Source: Tabrizicola piscis
GTDB taxonomy: Bacteria; Pseudomonadota; Alphaproteobacteria; Rhodobacterales; Rhodobacteraceae
Length of the DNA: 64,000 nucleotides
Direction: 5' to 3'
NCBI RefSeq assembly: GCF_003940805.1
Contig: NZ_CP034328.1
Coordinates: 1,594,001-1,658,000, forward strand
The notes under the pieces were generated by a model. It was not told where the DNA came from. It searched no databases and saw nothing but the letters and a program-made list of their open reading frames with translations. This document shows, one piece after another, positions 1 to 10,382 of the stretch; within the stretch, counting starts at the first letter, position 1, and every line of letters starts with the position of its first letter. A program made the position numbers and the translations under genes.

Positions 1-651
1 TGACAGGGTCAACTGGTCAATATTCTCACGCTTGAACGGGTGTGTGACTTCATGATCAAAACGAATTGAATCCGCAAGCCATTCGGTCCCGAATGACCGC
101 TTTTCTGGGCCAAAGCTTTCCCGAAAGACGATCATGCCAGCGTTGAAATAGGGTGGGCACCTTACACGCTTGCCGCGCGGCAGCCTGATCCTTTCTGGCG
201 GCAGCTCAAGGCCGAAATGGGCATAAAATGCTTTCCATCCCGCCTCATCGTTCGAGAGTGTGGAATAGTCTGAAATGACAGCGGCAATTTCCGCATCGCC
301 CAGAAGATTGACAAAATCAATGGGCTTGATGAAGACAGTATCCGTGTCAATGAAGACCGATATATCGCAATCCCGCGGGTCGCTGGCTGCCATGATCTTG
401 TTGCCGATCGGATATGGTTCTTTCCACGGGCTAACGTCGCCCGGCGCAGTCCCCGGAATTGCGCGCATCTCGACGTTGCAGCTGTCCAATACCTGCCTTG
501 TGGGTGCCATTATTTCTGCACGGGCATCCTGACGATAATAGGCGATCACAGAGACCCTTTCACCCAGCATCCGACGAATGCTTGGCAAAAGAATACAGGC
601 CTGGGCTTCAATTTTGGGTCCGTCGATAATGAAAAACACGCAAACACGCAT
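1..651 (-). CDS. Glycosyltransferase-like protein (3' end cut by window edge)
   Basis: An open frame runs from ATG at 651 to the left edge with no stop, giving 217 residues of a longer protein. It starts MRVCVFFIIDGPKIEAQA and has a GAGGG ribosome binding site 5 nt upstream. A DTD motif (IDTDTVF) is the nucleotide-sugar and metal binding signature of GT-A fold transferases, and a later YFNAGMIVF stretch is typical of GT8-like or related enzymes. Acceptor and sugar are unknown. The gene is divergent from the amide operon. GC looks somewhat lower than in neighbouring genes. Family assignment is inferred from the motifs and fold-typical spacing. Confidence 0.6.
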   Translation of the reverse strand, partial: MRVCVFFIIDGPKIEAQACILLPSIRRMLGERVSVIAYYRQDARAEIMAPTRQVLDSCNVEMRAIPGTAPGDVSPWKEPYPIGNKIMAASDPRDCDISVFIDTDTVFIKPIDFVNLLGDAEIAAVISDYSTLSNDEAGWKAFYAHFGLELPPERIRLPRGKRVRCPPYFNAGMIVFRESFGPEKRSFGTEWLADSIRFDHEVTHPFKRENIDQLTLS

Positions 652-1039
652 TCAAACCCTCGGAATCGATCCAGGCGCAACGGCCAAGGGGACGATAGCC
701 GGGTCAGGCGAGGTGTTCAACCAAACGGACGGCTGCGGTGCCCCCAACCCGGCTTTCGCATGATCCCTTGTGAAAGCGTTGGATTGTCGACGGTCTTGGC
801 GGCAGGAACGCCTCCAGCAAGGTCGCCGCGCCGGCCTCTTTCGGCTGGCGCAGCGGTCAAGGCGGCATGCGCCAGTCGGCCGATGGAATGGCCTTCCACC
901 CAAGCACCCCTGACCCTGCCCGGAAAATAGGCAGCAACCGATCTGCCCCTGCCATAATGGCATGAAAGAGCTTGACCGCCGCGCCGCAGCGCCTAGGCTT
1001 AAGCGTACCAAATCGACAAAATCGTCTTATGGCATTCGG
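652..1039. other. Intergenic region and leader of the ami-type operon
   Basis: No convincing gene is seen in these 388 bases. A frame opens with ATG at 962 and runs into the AmiC-like gene, but it would have to be translated through the terminator hairpin at 1040-1083, so I treat it as leader. Several smaller dyads occur: an 8-11 bp stem near 851-884 (CTGGCGCA / TGCGCCAG) and a TGCCATAATGGCA dyad near 950-962. One or more could belong to an ANTAR target RNA, but I cannot assign the two-hairpin consensus with confidence. Promoters for the divergent genes must lie here; none is obvious. Confidence 0.5.
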
Positions 1040-1090
1040 GCCTTGCACGCGGACCTTCTCAAGTGGTCCGCTGCAAGGCTTTTGCGTTTT
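1040..1090 (+). terminator. Attenuator hairpin ahead of the AmiC-like gene
   Basis: A 15-bp stem (GCCTTGCA-GCGGACC with one bulged C at 1048, paired to 1065-1079) closes a 9-nt loop at 1056-1064. It is followed at once by TTTT (1080-1083) and a second TTTT at 1087-1090. It sits 28-35 nt upstream of the GTG start at 1118, inside the leader of an operon that encodes an ANTAR antiterminator, so an intrinsic terminator relieved by antitermination is the simplest reading. Confidence 0.8.
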
Positions 1091-1117
1091 GGGGACGTTT
1101 TTCGCAGGGGGCAAGGC

Positions 1118-2206
1118 GTGAAGCGACGGATCGAACTGGGGATGCTGTATTCACGTTCCGGCAGCTATTCGCTGATTTCCGAGGCGTGTCGGACGGGCGC
1201 GCTGGCCGCGATTGCCATGGTCAACGCGGACCCTGATCTGGACGTTGCTTTCCTGCCCGTGGAACGTGACCCGGGCGGGAACATCGATGCCTATGGCCCC
1301 CTGTGTGAAGAAATCATCCGCAACACCGGGGCGCGTCATGTGGTGGGCTGCGTGACATCGTGGAGCCGGAAAGAGGTGATCCCGACGGTGGAAAAGTACG
1401 GTGGCACGCTTTGGTACGCGGTTCCCTACGAGGGTTTTGAGGCGTCGGATCATGTCGTCTACACCCATGCCTGTCCGAACCAGCACCTGTTGCCCCTGCT
1501 TGATTGGGTGATGCCCGCGCATGGGCGGCGGGCCTATCTGACCGGATCGAACTACATCTGGGGCTGGGAGATGAACCGCCTTGCGCGTGAGCGGATCACG
1601 GCAGCGGGCGGAGAGGTCACCGGCGAACGCTATCTGCCCATCGGCTCACGCGAGGTTGGGCGGATGATCGAAGAGCTGCGCTTTGCCCGGCCCGATTTCA
1701 TCCTCAATTCGCTGATCGGGCCGTCGTCCTACGAATTTCTGGCGGCCTACCGGGCGCTTGGGGCCGAGGACGCACATTTCCGGCCGGAAACTTGCCCGGT
1801 CCTGTCCTGCAATCTGACCGAATGCGAACTGCCGGCGCTGGGTCAATCGGCCGAGGGGCTGGTATCGGCGGGGCCGTATTTCCGGGGCGTGCCGGGCTGG
1901 CCAGAGGCGGGCAACTTCGGATCGTCGCATGAGGCGGCGGCCTTTTCGGCGGTGCGCGAACTTGCGCGGCTTCTGTCGCACCGCGCGGGGGCCGAGGCGC
2001 TGCCTTTGTCAAAGCTGCTGTCCGGGGACAAGGGTGCGGGCATGGTGGACCCCGAAACGCATCATACGGTCCTGCCGGTGATCATAGCGCGGGTTGTGGC
2101 TGGGGCCTTCCAACCCATCAAGCAACTGGGTGCGGTGGCGGGAGACCCTTATCTGTCGCGGGGTCGTTCGGCTGCCGTCGCCCCGAACCTTCGGGTGGTC
2201 TCATGA
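1118..2206 (+). CDS. AmiC-like cytosolic amide/urea sensor (periplasmic-binding-protein fold)
   Basis: 362 residues from GTG 1118, which has AGGGGG about 9 nt upstream and lies just beyond the attenuator. It begins MKRRIELGMLYSRSGSYSLI, the first strand of AmiC/UrtA-type ligand-binding proteins. There is no signal peptide, so it fits the cytosolic AmiC sensor rather than a transporter component. In Pseudomonas, AmiC holds the antiterminator AmiR inactive until an amide binds. Here the next gene is AmiR-like and overlaps it by 4 nt (ATGA), which supports a sensor/antiterminator pair. The ligand is unknown; formamide, acetamide or a related amide is suggested by the operon's hydrolase. Confidence 0.8.
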   Translation: MKRRIELGMLYSRSGSYSLISEACRTGALAAIAMVNADPDLDVAFLPVERDPGGNIDAYGPLCEEIIRNTGARHVVGCVTSWSRKEVIPTVEKYGGTLWYAVPYEGFEASDHVVYTHACPNQHLLPLLDWVMPAHGRRAYLTGSNYIWGWEMNRLARERITAAGGEVTGERYLPIGSREVGRMIEELRFARPDFILNSLIGPSSYEFLAAYRALGAEDAHFRPETCPVLSCNLTECELPALGQSAEGLVSAGPYFRGVPGWPEAGNFGSSHEAAAFSAVRELARLLSHRAGAEALPLSKLLSGDKGAGMVDPETHHTVLPVIIARVVAGAFQPIKQLGAVAGDPYLSRGRSAAVAPNLRVVS

Positions 2207-2814
2207 AGCGCCGCCCGATCCGCATCCCGAACCTTGGCGGGGCGCAGGCCTGTATCCTGCACCGCCCCCACCCGACCGTGCAGGCCCTGACGCGGCAACT
2301 GACCGCGATCGGTCTGGTGGTGCATCAGGCCTGGCCCGAGCTTGGGCCCGAGGCACTGGCCGCCGACTACATCTTCTTTGACGCCGACATGGGCCATGAC
2401 GGCATGTTCCCGTGGGAGCCGGGGCAGCCGCCCGTTCCGATGGTGGCGCTGATCGGGTCGGAAGCGCCGGGGCGCATCGAATGGTCGCTGAAGACGGGCG
2501 CGCATGCCCAGCTTTTGAAGCCGGTGGGGGATAACGGGGCCTATTCCGCCCTGATCATCGCCCGGGACGCCTTTGATGCGCAGAAAGCGCTGTCTGCCGA
2601 GATTGCCGACCTGCGCCGCAGGCTGGAGGACCGGCAGACCGTAGTCCGCGCGGTGACGCTGCTGGCGGCACGCGGCAAGTCCGAGGCGGATGCCTACGCG
2701 CAGTTGCGCCAGATGGCGATGGCATGGCGGATCAGCTTTGAGGATGCGGCGGCGCGGATCGTGGCGGCGCAAGGTGCCGGGAAGGATGCGGATGACCGAC
2801 CTCGGCGCGGATAA
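2203..2814 (+). CDS. AmiR/NasT-like ANTAR-domain transcription antiterminator
   Basis: 203 residues. The N-terminal part (about 1-120) resembles a degenerate receiver domain without a clear phosphoacceptor context, as in AmiR. A helical linker (about 124-145) leads into an ANTAR domain (about 140-195), recognisable from AVTLLAARGKSEADAY followed by LRQMAM. ANTAR domains bind paired hairpins in nascent RNA and prevent a terminator forming. The start overlaps the AmiC-like gene and the end overlaps the next permease gene by 23 nt, so it belongs to the operon. The strong terminator at 1040-1083 is its likely target. Confidence 0.85.
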   Translation: MKRRPIRIPNLGGAQACILHRPHPTVQALTRQLTAIGLVVHQAWPELGPEALAADYIFFDADMGHDGMFPWEPGQPPVPMVALIGSEAPGRIEWSLKTGAHAQLLKPVGDNGAYSALIIARDAFDAQKALSAEIADLRRRLEDRQTVVRAVTLLAARGKSEADAYAQLRQMAMAWRISFEDAAARIVAAQGAGKDADDRPRRG

Positions 2815-3679
2815 GGTCCTTCGGCGGCCCGCGGGCGCGTTTGCCCGGCTGATGCAGCGCAAACTCGCGGTGTTCGGGCTGGTGCTGATTGCGCTGGTGG
2901 TAGGCGGTGCCGTCTTCGCCCCGCTGATCGCGCCGTTTGATCCGAACGACCAGATGTTTGATGGCCTGACCCTTGAAGGCGCGCCGATGCCGCCCGGGGG
3001 GCAGTTCCTGATGGGGACTGACCTGCTGGGGCGCGACCTGTTCAGTCGGCTGCTGTACGGCGCGCAAACCTCGTTGATCATCGGTGTCGTGGCAAACGGG
3101 CTTGCGCTGGTCATCGGCACTTTGGTCGGGATCACCGCCGGGTTCTTCCGGGGCTGGATCGGTGCGATCCTGATGCGCTTTACCGACCTGATGATGGCCT
3201 TTCCGGCGCTTTTGCTGGCGATCTGTCTGGCGGCGATATTCCAGCCGTCGCTGTGGATCGTCGCCCTGGTCATCGCGCTGGTGAACTGGGTGCAGACCGC
3301 GCGGGTGATCTTTACCGAGACGTCGTCGCTGGCCACGCGGGATTTCATCGCGGCAGAGCGGACGCTGGGGGCCTCGACCTCTCGCATCCTGTTCCGCCAC
3401 ATCCTGCCGCACCTTTTGCCCACGATCATTGTCTGGGGCACGTTGGGGATTTCCACGACCGTGCTGCTTGAAGCAACGCTGTCCTTCCTTGGCATCGGGG
3501 TGCAGCCGCCGACGCCAAGCTGGGGAAACATCATCTTTGAGAACCAGACCTACTTCCAGTCTGCCCCATGGCTCGTGTTCATCCCCGGCGCGGCGATCAT
3601 CTTGCTGGCGCTGGCCTTCAACCTTGTGGGCGACGCGCTGCGCGATGTGCTGGACCCGACGCAAAGGGGGCGCGACTGA
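2792..3679 (+). CDS. Dpp/Opp-type ABC transporter permease (DppC-like)
   Basis: 295 residues from ATG 2792, chosen because GGGAAGG lies 6 nt upstream; an ATG at 2786 would be too close to it. The protein has an N-terminal TM segment, a periplasmic stretch ending in a GTDLLGRDLFSR motif typical of DppC, then about five TM segments with the EAA-type loop (ERTLGASTSRILFRHILPH). It ends in a DALRDVLDP tail. It forms the inner-membrane channel with the following gene, which it overlaps (TGATG). The context points to uptake of an amide or short peptide-like compound for the hydrolase encoded downstream. Confidence 0.9.
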   Translation: MTDLGADKVLRRPAGAFARLMQRKLAVFGLVLIALVVGGAVFAPLIAPFDPNDQMFDGLTLEGAPMPPGGQFLMGTDLLGRDLFSRLLYGAQTSLIIGVVANGLALVIGTLVGITAGFFRGWIGAILMRFTDLMMAFPALLLAICLAAIFQPSLWIVALVIALVNWVQTARVIFTETSSLATRDFIAAERTLGASTSRILFRHILPHLLPTIIVWGTLGISTTVLLEATLSFLGIGVQPPTPSWGNIIFENQTYFQSAPWLVFIPGAAIILLALAFNLVGDALRDVLDPTQRGRD

Positions 3680-4599
3680 TGGCCGCCTACCTGCTGCGCC
3701 GGTTGATCCAGGCCGCGCTGATCCTTCTGGGTGTCAGCTTCATCACCTTTTTCCTGCTGTATGTTCTGCCCGCAGACCCCGTGCGCCAGATCGCCGGTCG
3801 GTCGGCCACGGCCGAAACGGTTCAGAACATCCGTGAACAGCTTGGCCTCGATCAGCCCTTCATCGTGCAATACGGCCGCTACCTTGCCGGTCTGGTGCAG
3901 GGGGACATGGGCCGCAGCTACTTGCAGAAGACCGAAGTGGCCGAGCTGGTCTGGTCGCGCCTGCCTGCCACGCTGCTTCTGATGCTGGGCGCCATCCTGT
4001 GTGAGCTGGTTCTGGGTCTGACCATGGGCATCGTGGCTGCGCTGTGGCGCGGCAAGGCGGTGGATCAGGTGTTGATGATCACGTCCTTCGTCACCGTCTC
4101 GGCCCCGCAATTCGTGGTCAGCCTGCTGCTGCTTTACATCTTTGCGGTCAAGCTGGGCTGGTTCCCGATCGGGGGCTACGGGACATTCAGCCATCTGGTG
4201 CTGCCTGCCATCACGCTGGGTATCCTTGGGTCTGGCTGGTATTCCAGGATGATGCGGTCGTCGATGATCGACGTCCTGCGGGCTGACTACATCCGCACCG
4301 CGCGGGCGAAGGGGCTGACCCGCGCCCGGATCGTTCTGCGCCACGCCTTGCCCAACGCCATCCTGCCGGTGATCGCGATGATCGGCATCGACATCGGCAT
4401 CTTCATGGGCGGGATCGTCGTGGTGGAAAGCGTCTTTGGCTGGCCGGGTATCGGGCAGCTTGCCTGGCAGGCGATCCAGCGCGTCGACATCCCGATCATC
4501 ATGGGCGTCACGCTGGTGTCGGCCTTTGCCATCGTGCTGGGAAACCTTCTGGCCGACCTGATCGCCCCGCTGATCGACCCCCGCATCAAACTTCGCTGA
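3679..4599 (+). CDS. Dpp/Opp-type ABC transporter permease (DppB-like)
   Basis: 306 residues, starting at the ATG that overlaps the previous stop, with AAAGGGGG upstream. It opens MAAYLLRRLIQAALILLGVSF, the N-terminal TM segment of DppB-type permeases. About six TM segments follow, with a conserved EAA loop (ARAKGLTRARIVLRHALPN) and a C-terminal LLADLIAPLIDPRIKL stretch. It partners the DppC-like subunit. Gene order is permease C before permease B, the reverse of the usual dpp order, but both are intact. Confidence 0.9.
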   Translation: MAAYLLRRLIQAALILLGVSFITFFLLYVLPADPVRQIAGRSATAETVQNIREQLGLDQPFIVQYGRYLAGLVQGDMGRSYLQKTEVAELVWSRLPATLLLMLGAILCELVLGLTMGIVAALWRGKAVDQVLMITSFVTVSAPQFVVSLLLLYIFAVKLGWFPIGGYGTFSHLVLPAITLGILGSGWYSRMMRSSMIDVLRADYIRTARAKGLTRARIVLRHALPNAILPVIAMIGIDIGIFMGGIVVVESVFGWPGIGQLAWQAIQRVDIPIIMGVTLVSAFAIVLGNLLADLIAPLIDPRIKLR

Positions 4600-4633
4600 C
4601 AAAACTTCGCTGCAATCCAACAGGAGCATAAAG

Positions 4634-6247
4634 ATGAAAAAACTTCTCGCCTCAACCGCTATCATGCTGGCCCTTGGCCTGCCCGCCGTTGCGCAGGATT
4701 ACACCCCCGATCCGGCCGCGACCGCCGGCGGCACGATCACGGTCACCTACAAGGATGACGTGGCGACCCTTGACCCCGCCATCGGCTATGACTGGCAGAA
4801 CTGGTCGATGATCAAGTCGCTGTTCGACGGGCTGATGGACTATACCCCCGGCACGACCGAGCTGCGTCCCGGGCTGGCGGAAAGCTATGAGATTTCGCCA
4901 GATGGTCTCGTCTACACCTTCAAGCTGCGCGCCGGGGTCAAGTTCCACAACGGGCGCGAAATGACGGCGGAAGACGTCAAATACTCGCTGGACCGCGTGA
5001 CCAACCCCGCAACGCAGTCGCCGGGCGCGGGCTTCTTCGGCGCCATCGCGGGCTTTGACGCCGCTGGCGAGGGCGGGCTGTCGGGGGTGGAGGTTGTCGA
5101 TCCGCTGACCGTGAAGATCACCCTGTCCCGTCCCGACGCGACCTTCCTGCACGTCATGGCGCTGAACTTCGCCAGCGTTGTGCCGAAAGAGGCGGTCGAT
5201 GCCGCGGGCGACGATTTTGGCAAGCAGCCGGTCGGCACCGGGGCGTTCAAGCTGGCGGAATGGACGCTGGGCCAGCGGCTGGTGTTCGAGAAGAACGCCG
5301 ACTACTGGCGTGCCGGTGTGCCCTTCCTTGATTCCGTGGTGTTCGAAGTGGGGCAAGAGCCGGTGGTCGCCCTTCTGCGCCTGCAGAACGGCGAGGTTGA
5401 CGTCCCCGGTGATGGCATCCCGCCCGCAAAGTTCATGGAAGTGATGGCAGACCCCGCGCAGGCCGAACGCGTGGTGCAGGGGGGCCAGCTTCACACGGGC
5501 TATATCACCCTGAACGTCACCCTGCCGCCCTTCGACAAGCTGGAGGTGCGCAAGGCCGTCAACATGGCGATCAACAAGGAGCGGATCACCCAGATCATCA
5601 ACGGTCGCGCCGTGCCTGCCACGCAGCCGCTGCCGCCGTCGATGCCGGGTTATACCGAAGGCTATGCCGGTTACCCCTATGACGTCGAAGGCGCCAAGGC
5701 CCTTCTGGCCGAGGCAGGTCTGGCCGACGGGTTCGAAACCGAGCTTTACGTCATGAACACCGACCCGAACCCGCGGATTGCCCAAGCCATCCAGCAGGAC
5801 CTTGCGGCCATCGGGATCACCGCGAACATCCAGAACCTTGCCCAGGCCAACGTGATCGAGGCCGGTGGTGCAGGCACTGCGCCGATGATCTGGTCGGGCG
5901 GCATGGCCTGGATCGCGGACTTCCCCGATGCCTCAAACTTCTACGGCCCGATCCTTGGCTGTGCCGGTGCGGTTGAAGGCGGCTGGAACTGGTCCAAGTT
6001 CTGCGACGAGGCGCTGGATGCCAAGGCCGTGGAAGCCGACAGCACCTTTGACCCGGCAATGGCTGCGGACCGGCTGAAGATGTGGTCTGACGTCTACATG
6101 GGCGTGATGGAGCAGGCGCCTTGGGTCCCAGTCTTCAACGAAGAACGCTACACAATGAAGTCGGAACGGATGGGCGGCGAGGATGCGCTTTATGTCGATC
6201 CGGTTTCGATCCCGGTCAACTATGACTACGTCTGGGTCAAACAGTAA
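4634..6247 (+). CDS. ABC transporter substrate-binding protein, family 5 (DppA/OppA type)
   Basis: 537 residues with a clear signal peptide (MKKLLASTAIMLALGLPAVAQ, cleavage after AQA-like site). The mature part shows SBP family 5 features: LDPAIGYDWQNWSMIKSLFDGL near the N-terminus, ESYEISPDGLVYTFKLR and FHNGREMTAEDVKYSLDR. The ribosome binding site is AGGAGC (4622-4627). Periplasmic; it would capture the substrate for the two permeases upstream. The 34-nt gap from the permease and 1-nt overlap with the amidase gene keep it in the operon. Confidence 0.9.
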   Translation: MKKLLASTAIMLALGLPAVAQDYTPDPAATAGGTITVTYKDDVATLDPAIGYDWQNWSMIKSLFDGLMDYTPGTTELRPGLAESYEISPDGLVYTFKLRAGVKFHNGREMTAEDVKYSLDRVTNPATQSPGAGFFGAIAGFDAAGEGGLSGVEVVDPLTVKITLSRPDATFLHVMALNFASVVPKEAVDAAGDDFGKQPVGTGAFKLAEWTLGQRLVFEKNADYWRAGVPFLDSVVFEVGQEPVVALLRLQNGEVDVPGDGIPPAKFMEVMADPAQAERVVQGGQLHTGYITLNVTLPPFDKLEVRKAVNMAINKERITQIINGRAVPATQPLPPSMPGYTEGYAGYPYDVEGAKALLAEAGLADGFETELYVMNTDPNPRIAQAIQQDLAAIGITANIQNLAQANVIEAGGAGTAPMIWSGGMAWIADFPDASNFYGPILGCAGAVEGGWNWSKFCDEALDAKAVEADSTFDPAMAADRLKMWSDVYMGVMEQAPWVPVFNEERYTMKSERMGGEDALYVDPVSIPVNYDYVWVKQ

Positions 6248-7202
6248 TGTGCAAGGCCTGCGACTATACGATCCACGGCGCGCAGCACCATTTCGGGTGG
6301 GACAACTCCCTGCCCCCGGCGCTGCGTGTCGCTCCGGGCTCGACCATCGAGTTCCACTGTCATGATTCCTCGGCGGGCCAGCTTGGCCCGTCGTCGACGC
6401 TGCAAAGCGTGGTCGATCTGGACTTCGGCAAGATCAACCCGGTGTCCGGGCCGATCTTCGTTGACGGGGCGATGCCGGGCGACGTGCTGAAGGTCACGCT
6501 GGAGGGGTTCGCCCCGAAAGTCTTCGACGGCAAGGGTTTTGGCTGGACGGCGAACATCCCGGGCTTTGGGCTGCTTGCCGACCAGTTCACCGATCCGGCC
6601 CTTTGCTTGTGGAGCTACGACCCCACCAGCATGGAGCCGGCGCTTTGGGGCAAGTCTGCCCGCGTGCCGTTGAAGCCGTTTTCCGGCACCATCGGCAATG
6701 CCCCGGCAGAGGTCGGGCTGCACTCGGTCGTTCCGCCGCGCCGGGTGGGGGGGAACCTGGACATCCGTGACCTGACCTCTGGCGTGACGCTTTACCTGCC
6801 GGTGGAGGTGGAGGGGGCCTTGTTCAGTGTGGGTGACACCCATGCCGCGCAGGGCGATGGCGAGGTCTGCGGGACGGCGATTGAAAGCCCGATGAACGTG
6901 GTCCTGACGCTGGATCTGGTGAAGAACCAGCCGCTGAAAACCCCGCGCTTCACCACGCCGGGGCCGGTGACACGGCATCTGGACGCCAAGGGCTATGAAG
7001 CCACCACCGGGATCGGGCCTGACCTGATGACGGCGGCGAAGGATGCCGTTTCGGGGATGATCGACCTGCTGCAGGCACAACAGGGCATCTCGGCGGTGGA
7101 CGCCTACATGCTGTGTTCCGTCTGCGGTGATCTGCGCATCTCGGAAGTCGTGGACATGCCGAACTGGGTCGTCAGCTTCTACTTCCCCCGGGTCGTCTTC
7201 GA

Positions 7203-7206
<4 letters not shown>
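6247..7206 (+). CDS. Acetamidase/formamidase family protein (FmdA/AmdA type)
   Basis: 319 residues starting in a TAATG overlap with the binding-protein gene. It matches the FmdA_AmdA family in layout: an N-terminal HHFGWDNSLPPALRVAPGSTIEFHC-type strand, the LHSVVPPRRVGGNLDIRDL core segment, the FSVGDTHAAQGDGEVCGTAIE metal-site segment and a C-terminal SAVDAYMLCSVCGDLRISEVVDMPNW region. These enzymes hydrolyse short amides such as formamide or acetamide to the acid and ammonia in the cytosol. Co-transcription with the importer and AmiC/AmiR-like genes suggests the imported compound is its substrate, or induces it. Confidence 0.88.
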
Positions 7207-8975
<1,769 letters not shown>

Positions 8976-9173
8976 GCGATTACGGCGGACGACATTTCTG
9001 GCGGGGAAACCGGTCTTTTCGATGCGACGTTCGGTGAAGCATGTGCCTGAAACGTGACCCATGTCAAAGTCAGGCAGGTTGCTGGCGGCTAATCCTGCAA
9101 ACAAGCTGGCACCCGCCCGCAAAACCCCTGCATCGTCGCACGCAAGCCGTCGTGACCGCCAAGGACGCCACCC

Positions 9174-10382
9174 ATGACCGACACAGACAAACTGCCGCTT
9201 GAGATCAGGACGACGGACCCGGGTCCCGCCCGGAGCTGGTTTCGCAAACGGTACCTGTTCATCTTTCTGGTGCCGCTTTTGATGTTCACGGGCGGGGTAT
9301 TGGGCATGTATTTCCAGCCCCCCGCCCTGCAGAAGTTCTACGCGCTGACGGGTCTGCAGCCCGGGGCCGGGTCGGAATCGCCCATCGCCCTGCCGCCGGA
9401 CATCGACCTGCCGCCGAAGATGGCGGAGACGCTGTTGCCCAGCGATGTGGTCGGTCTGGCCCGCGTGATGCCGCGTGGCGATGTATCCATCGTGGCGGCC
9501 CCCTATGGCTCTGGCGATGCCCGGGTGGCCGAACTGCTGGTCGCTGAGGGTGACACGGTGGCCAAGGGCACCCCTTTGGCGCGGCTGGACAACCGGACGG
9601 CGCTGGAAGGCGCGGTGCTGGCGGCCGAGGCCAACCTTGCCGTCAAGGAGGCTGCCCTGATGCAGACCCGCGCCGCCGTGCAGGCCAGCCGGGACGAGGC
9701 GCAGGCCGCACTGGATCAGGCAATCTCTGCCGCTGCCGAAGCGGCGTCCTCGCTTGCCCGGAGCGAGGAGTTGTTTCTGCGCAAGGTCACGACCGAGGCG
9801 ACACTTGATCAGCTGCGTGCGGCCTCTGCCGCCGCTGATCTGGCGGTCACCCGGGCCAAGGCGACGTTGACGCGGTTTTCCGCATTGGCGCTGGAGGATC
9901 AGCCTGATGTTCTGGTGGCCGCCCGCAACCGGGATGCCGCAACCGCCGAACTGGCCCGCGCCAAGCTGGATCTGGAGCGGTCCATCGTCGTGGCGCCGAT
10001 CGCCGGGACGATCCTTGATATCCGCGCCACCCCGGGACAGCGCCCCCCGGCGGACGGGATCATGGACATGGGCGACACCAGCCAGATGATGGCCGAGGTG
10101 GAAGTCTGGCAGGACCGCATCGCCAGCATTGCGCCCGGCCAACCGGTGGACCTTGCCGCCGTCGCTCTGGGCCAGACCCTGCATGGCGTGGTGGACAGCA
10201 TCGGGCTGACCGTGGGCCGTCAGGGGCTGATCTCGGACGACGCGGCCGAAAACAAGGATGCCCGGGTGATCCGGGTTCTGGTGGCGCTGGACGCGGCCTC
10301 ATCCACCATCGCGGCGCGCTATACGAACCTTGAGGTGATCGCCCGCATCGACACCACCGCCGCAAAGCGGGCCGCCCCATGA
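9174..10382 (+). CDS. HlyD-family membrane fusion protein of a DevBCA-type exporter (DevB-like)
   Basis: 402 residues. One N-terminal TM segment (about 28-46, YLFIFLVPLLMFTGGVLGMY) follows a short cytosolic head. Periplasmic biotinyl/lipoyl-like halves (VAAPYGSGDARVAELLV and IVVAPIAGTILDI) flank a long alpha-helical hairpin rich in Ala and Glu (about 150-250). The AAGGA ribosome binding site lies 9 nt upstream. DevB bridges an inner-membrane DevC/DevA pump to an outer-membrane TolC-like channel; no TolC gene is present here. It overlaps the next gene by 4 nt. Confidence 0.82.
   Translation: MTDTDKLPLEIRTTDPGPARSWFRKRYLFIFLVPLLMFTGGVLGMYFQPPALQKFYALTGLQPGAGSESPIALPPDIDLPPKMAETLLPSDVVGLARVMPRGDVSIVAAPYGSGDARVAELLVAEGDTVAKGTPLARLDNRTALEGAVLAAEANLAVKEAALMQTRAAVQASRDEAQAALDQAISAAAEAASSLARSEELFLRKVTTEATLDQLRAASAAADLAVTRAKATLTRFSALALEDQPDVLVAARNRDAATAELARAKLDLERSIVVAPIAGTILDIRATPGQRPPADGIMDMGDTSQMMAEVEVWQDRIASIAPGQPVDLAAVALGQTLHGVVDSIGLTVGRQGLISDDAAENKDARVIRVLVALDAASSTIAARYTNLEVIARIDTTAAKRAAP

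Noticed and set aside
962..1117. Upstream extension of the AmiC-like gene from ATG 962
   Set aside because: It would be translated through a strong terminator hairpin and shows no family similarity; GTG 1118 has a ribosome binding site and gives the normal N-terminus.
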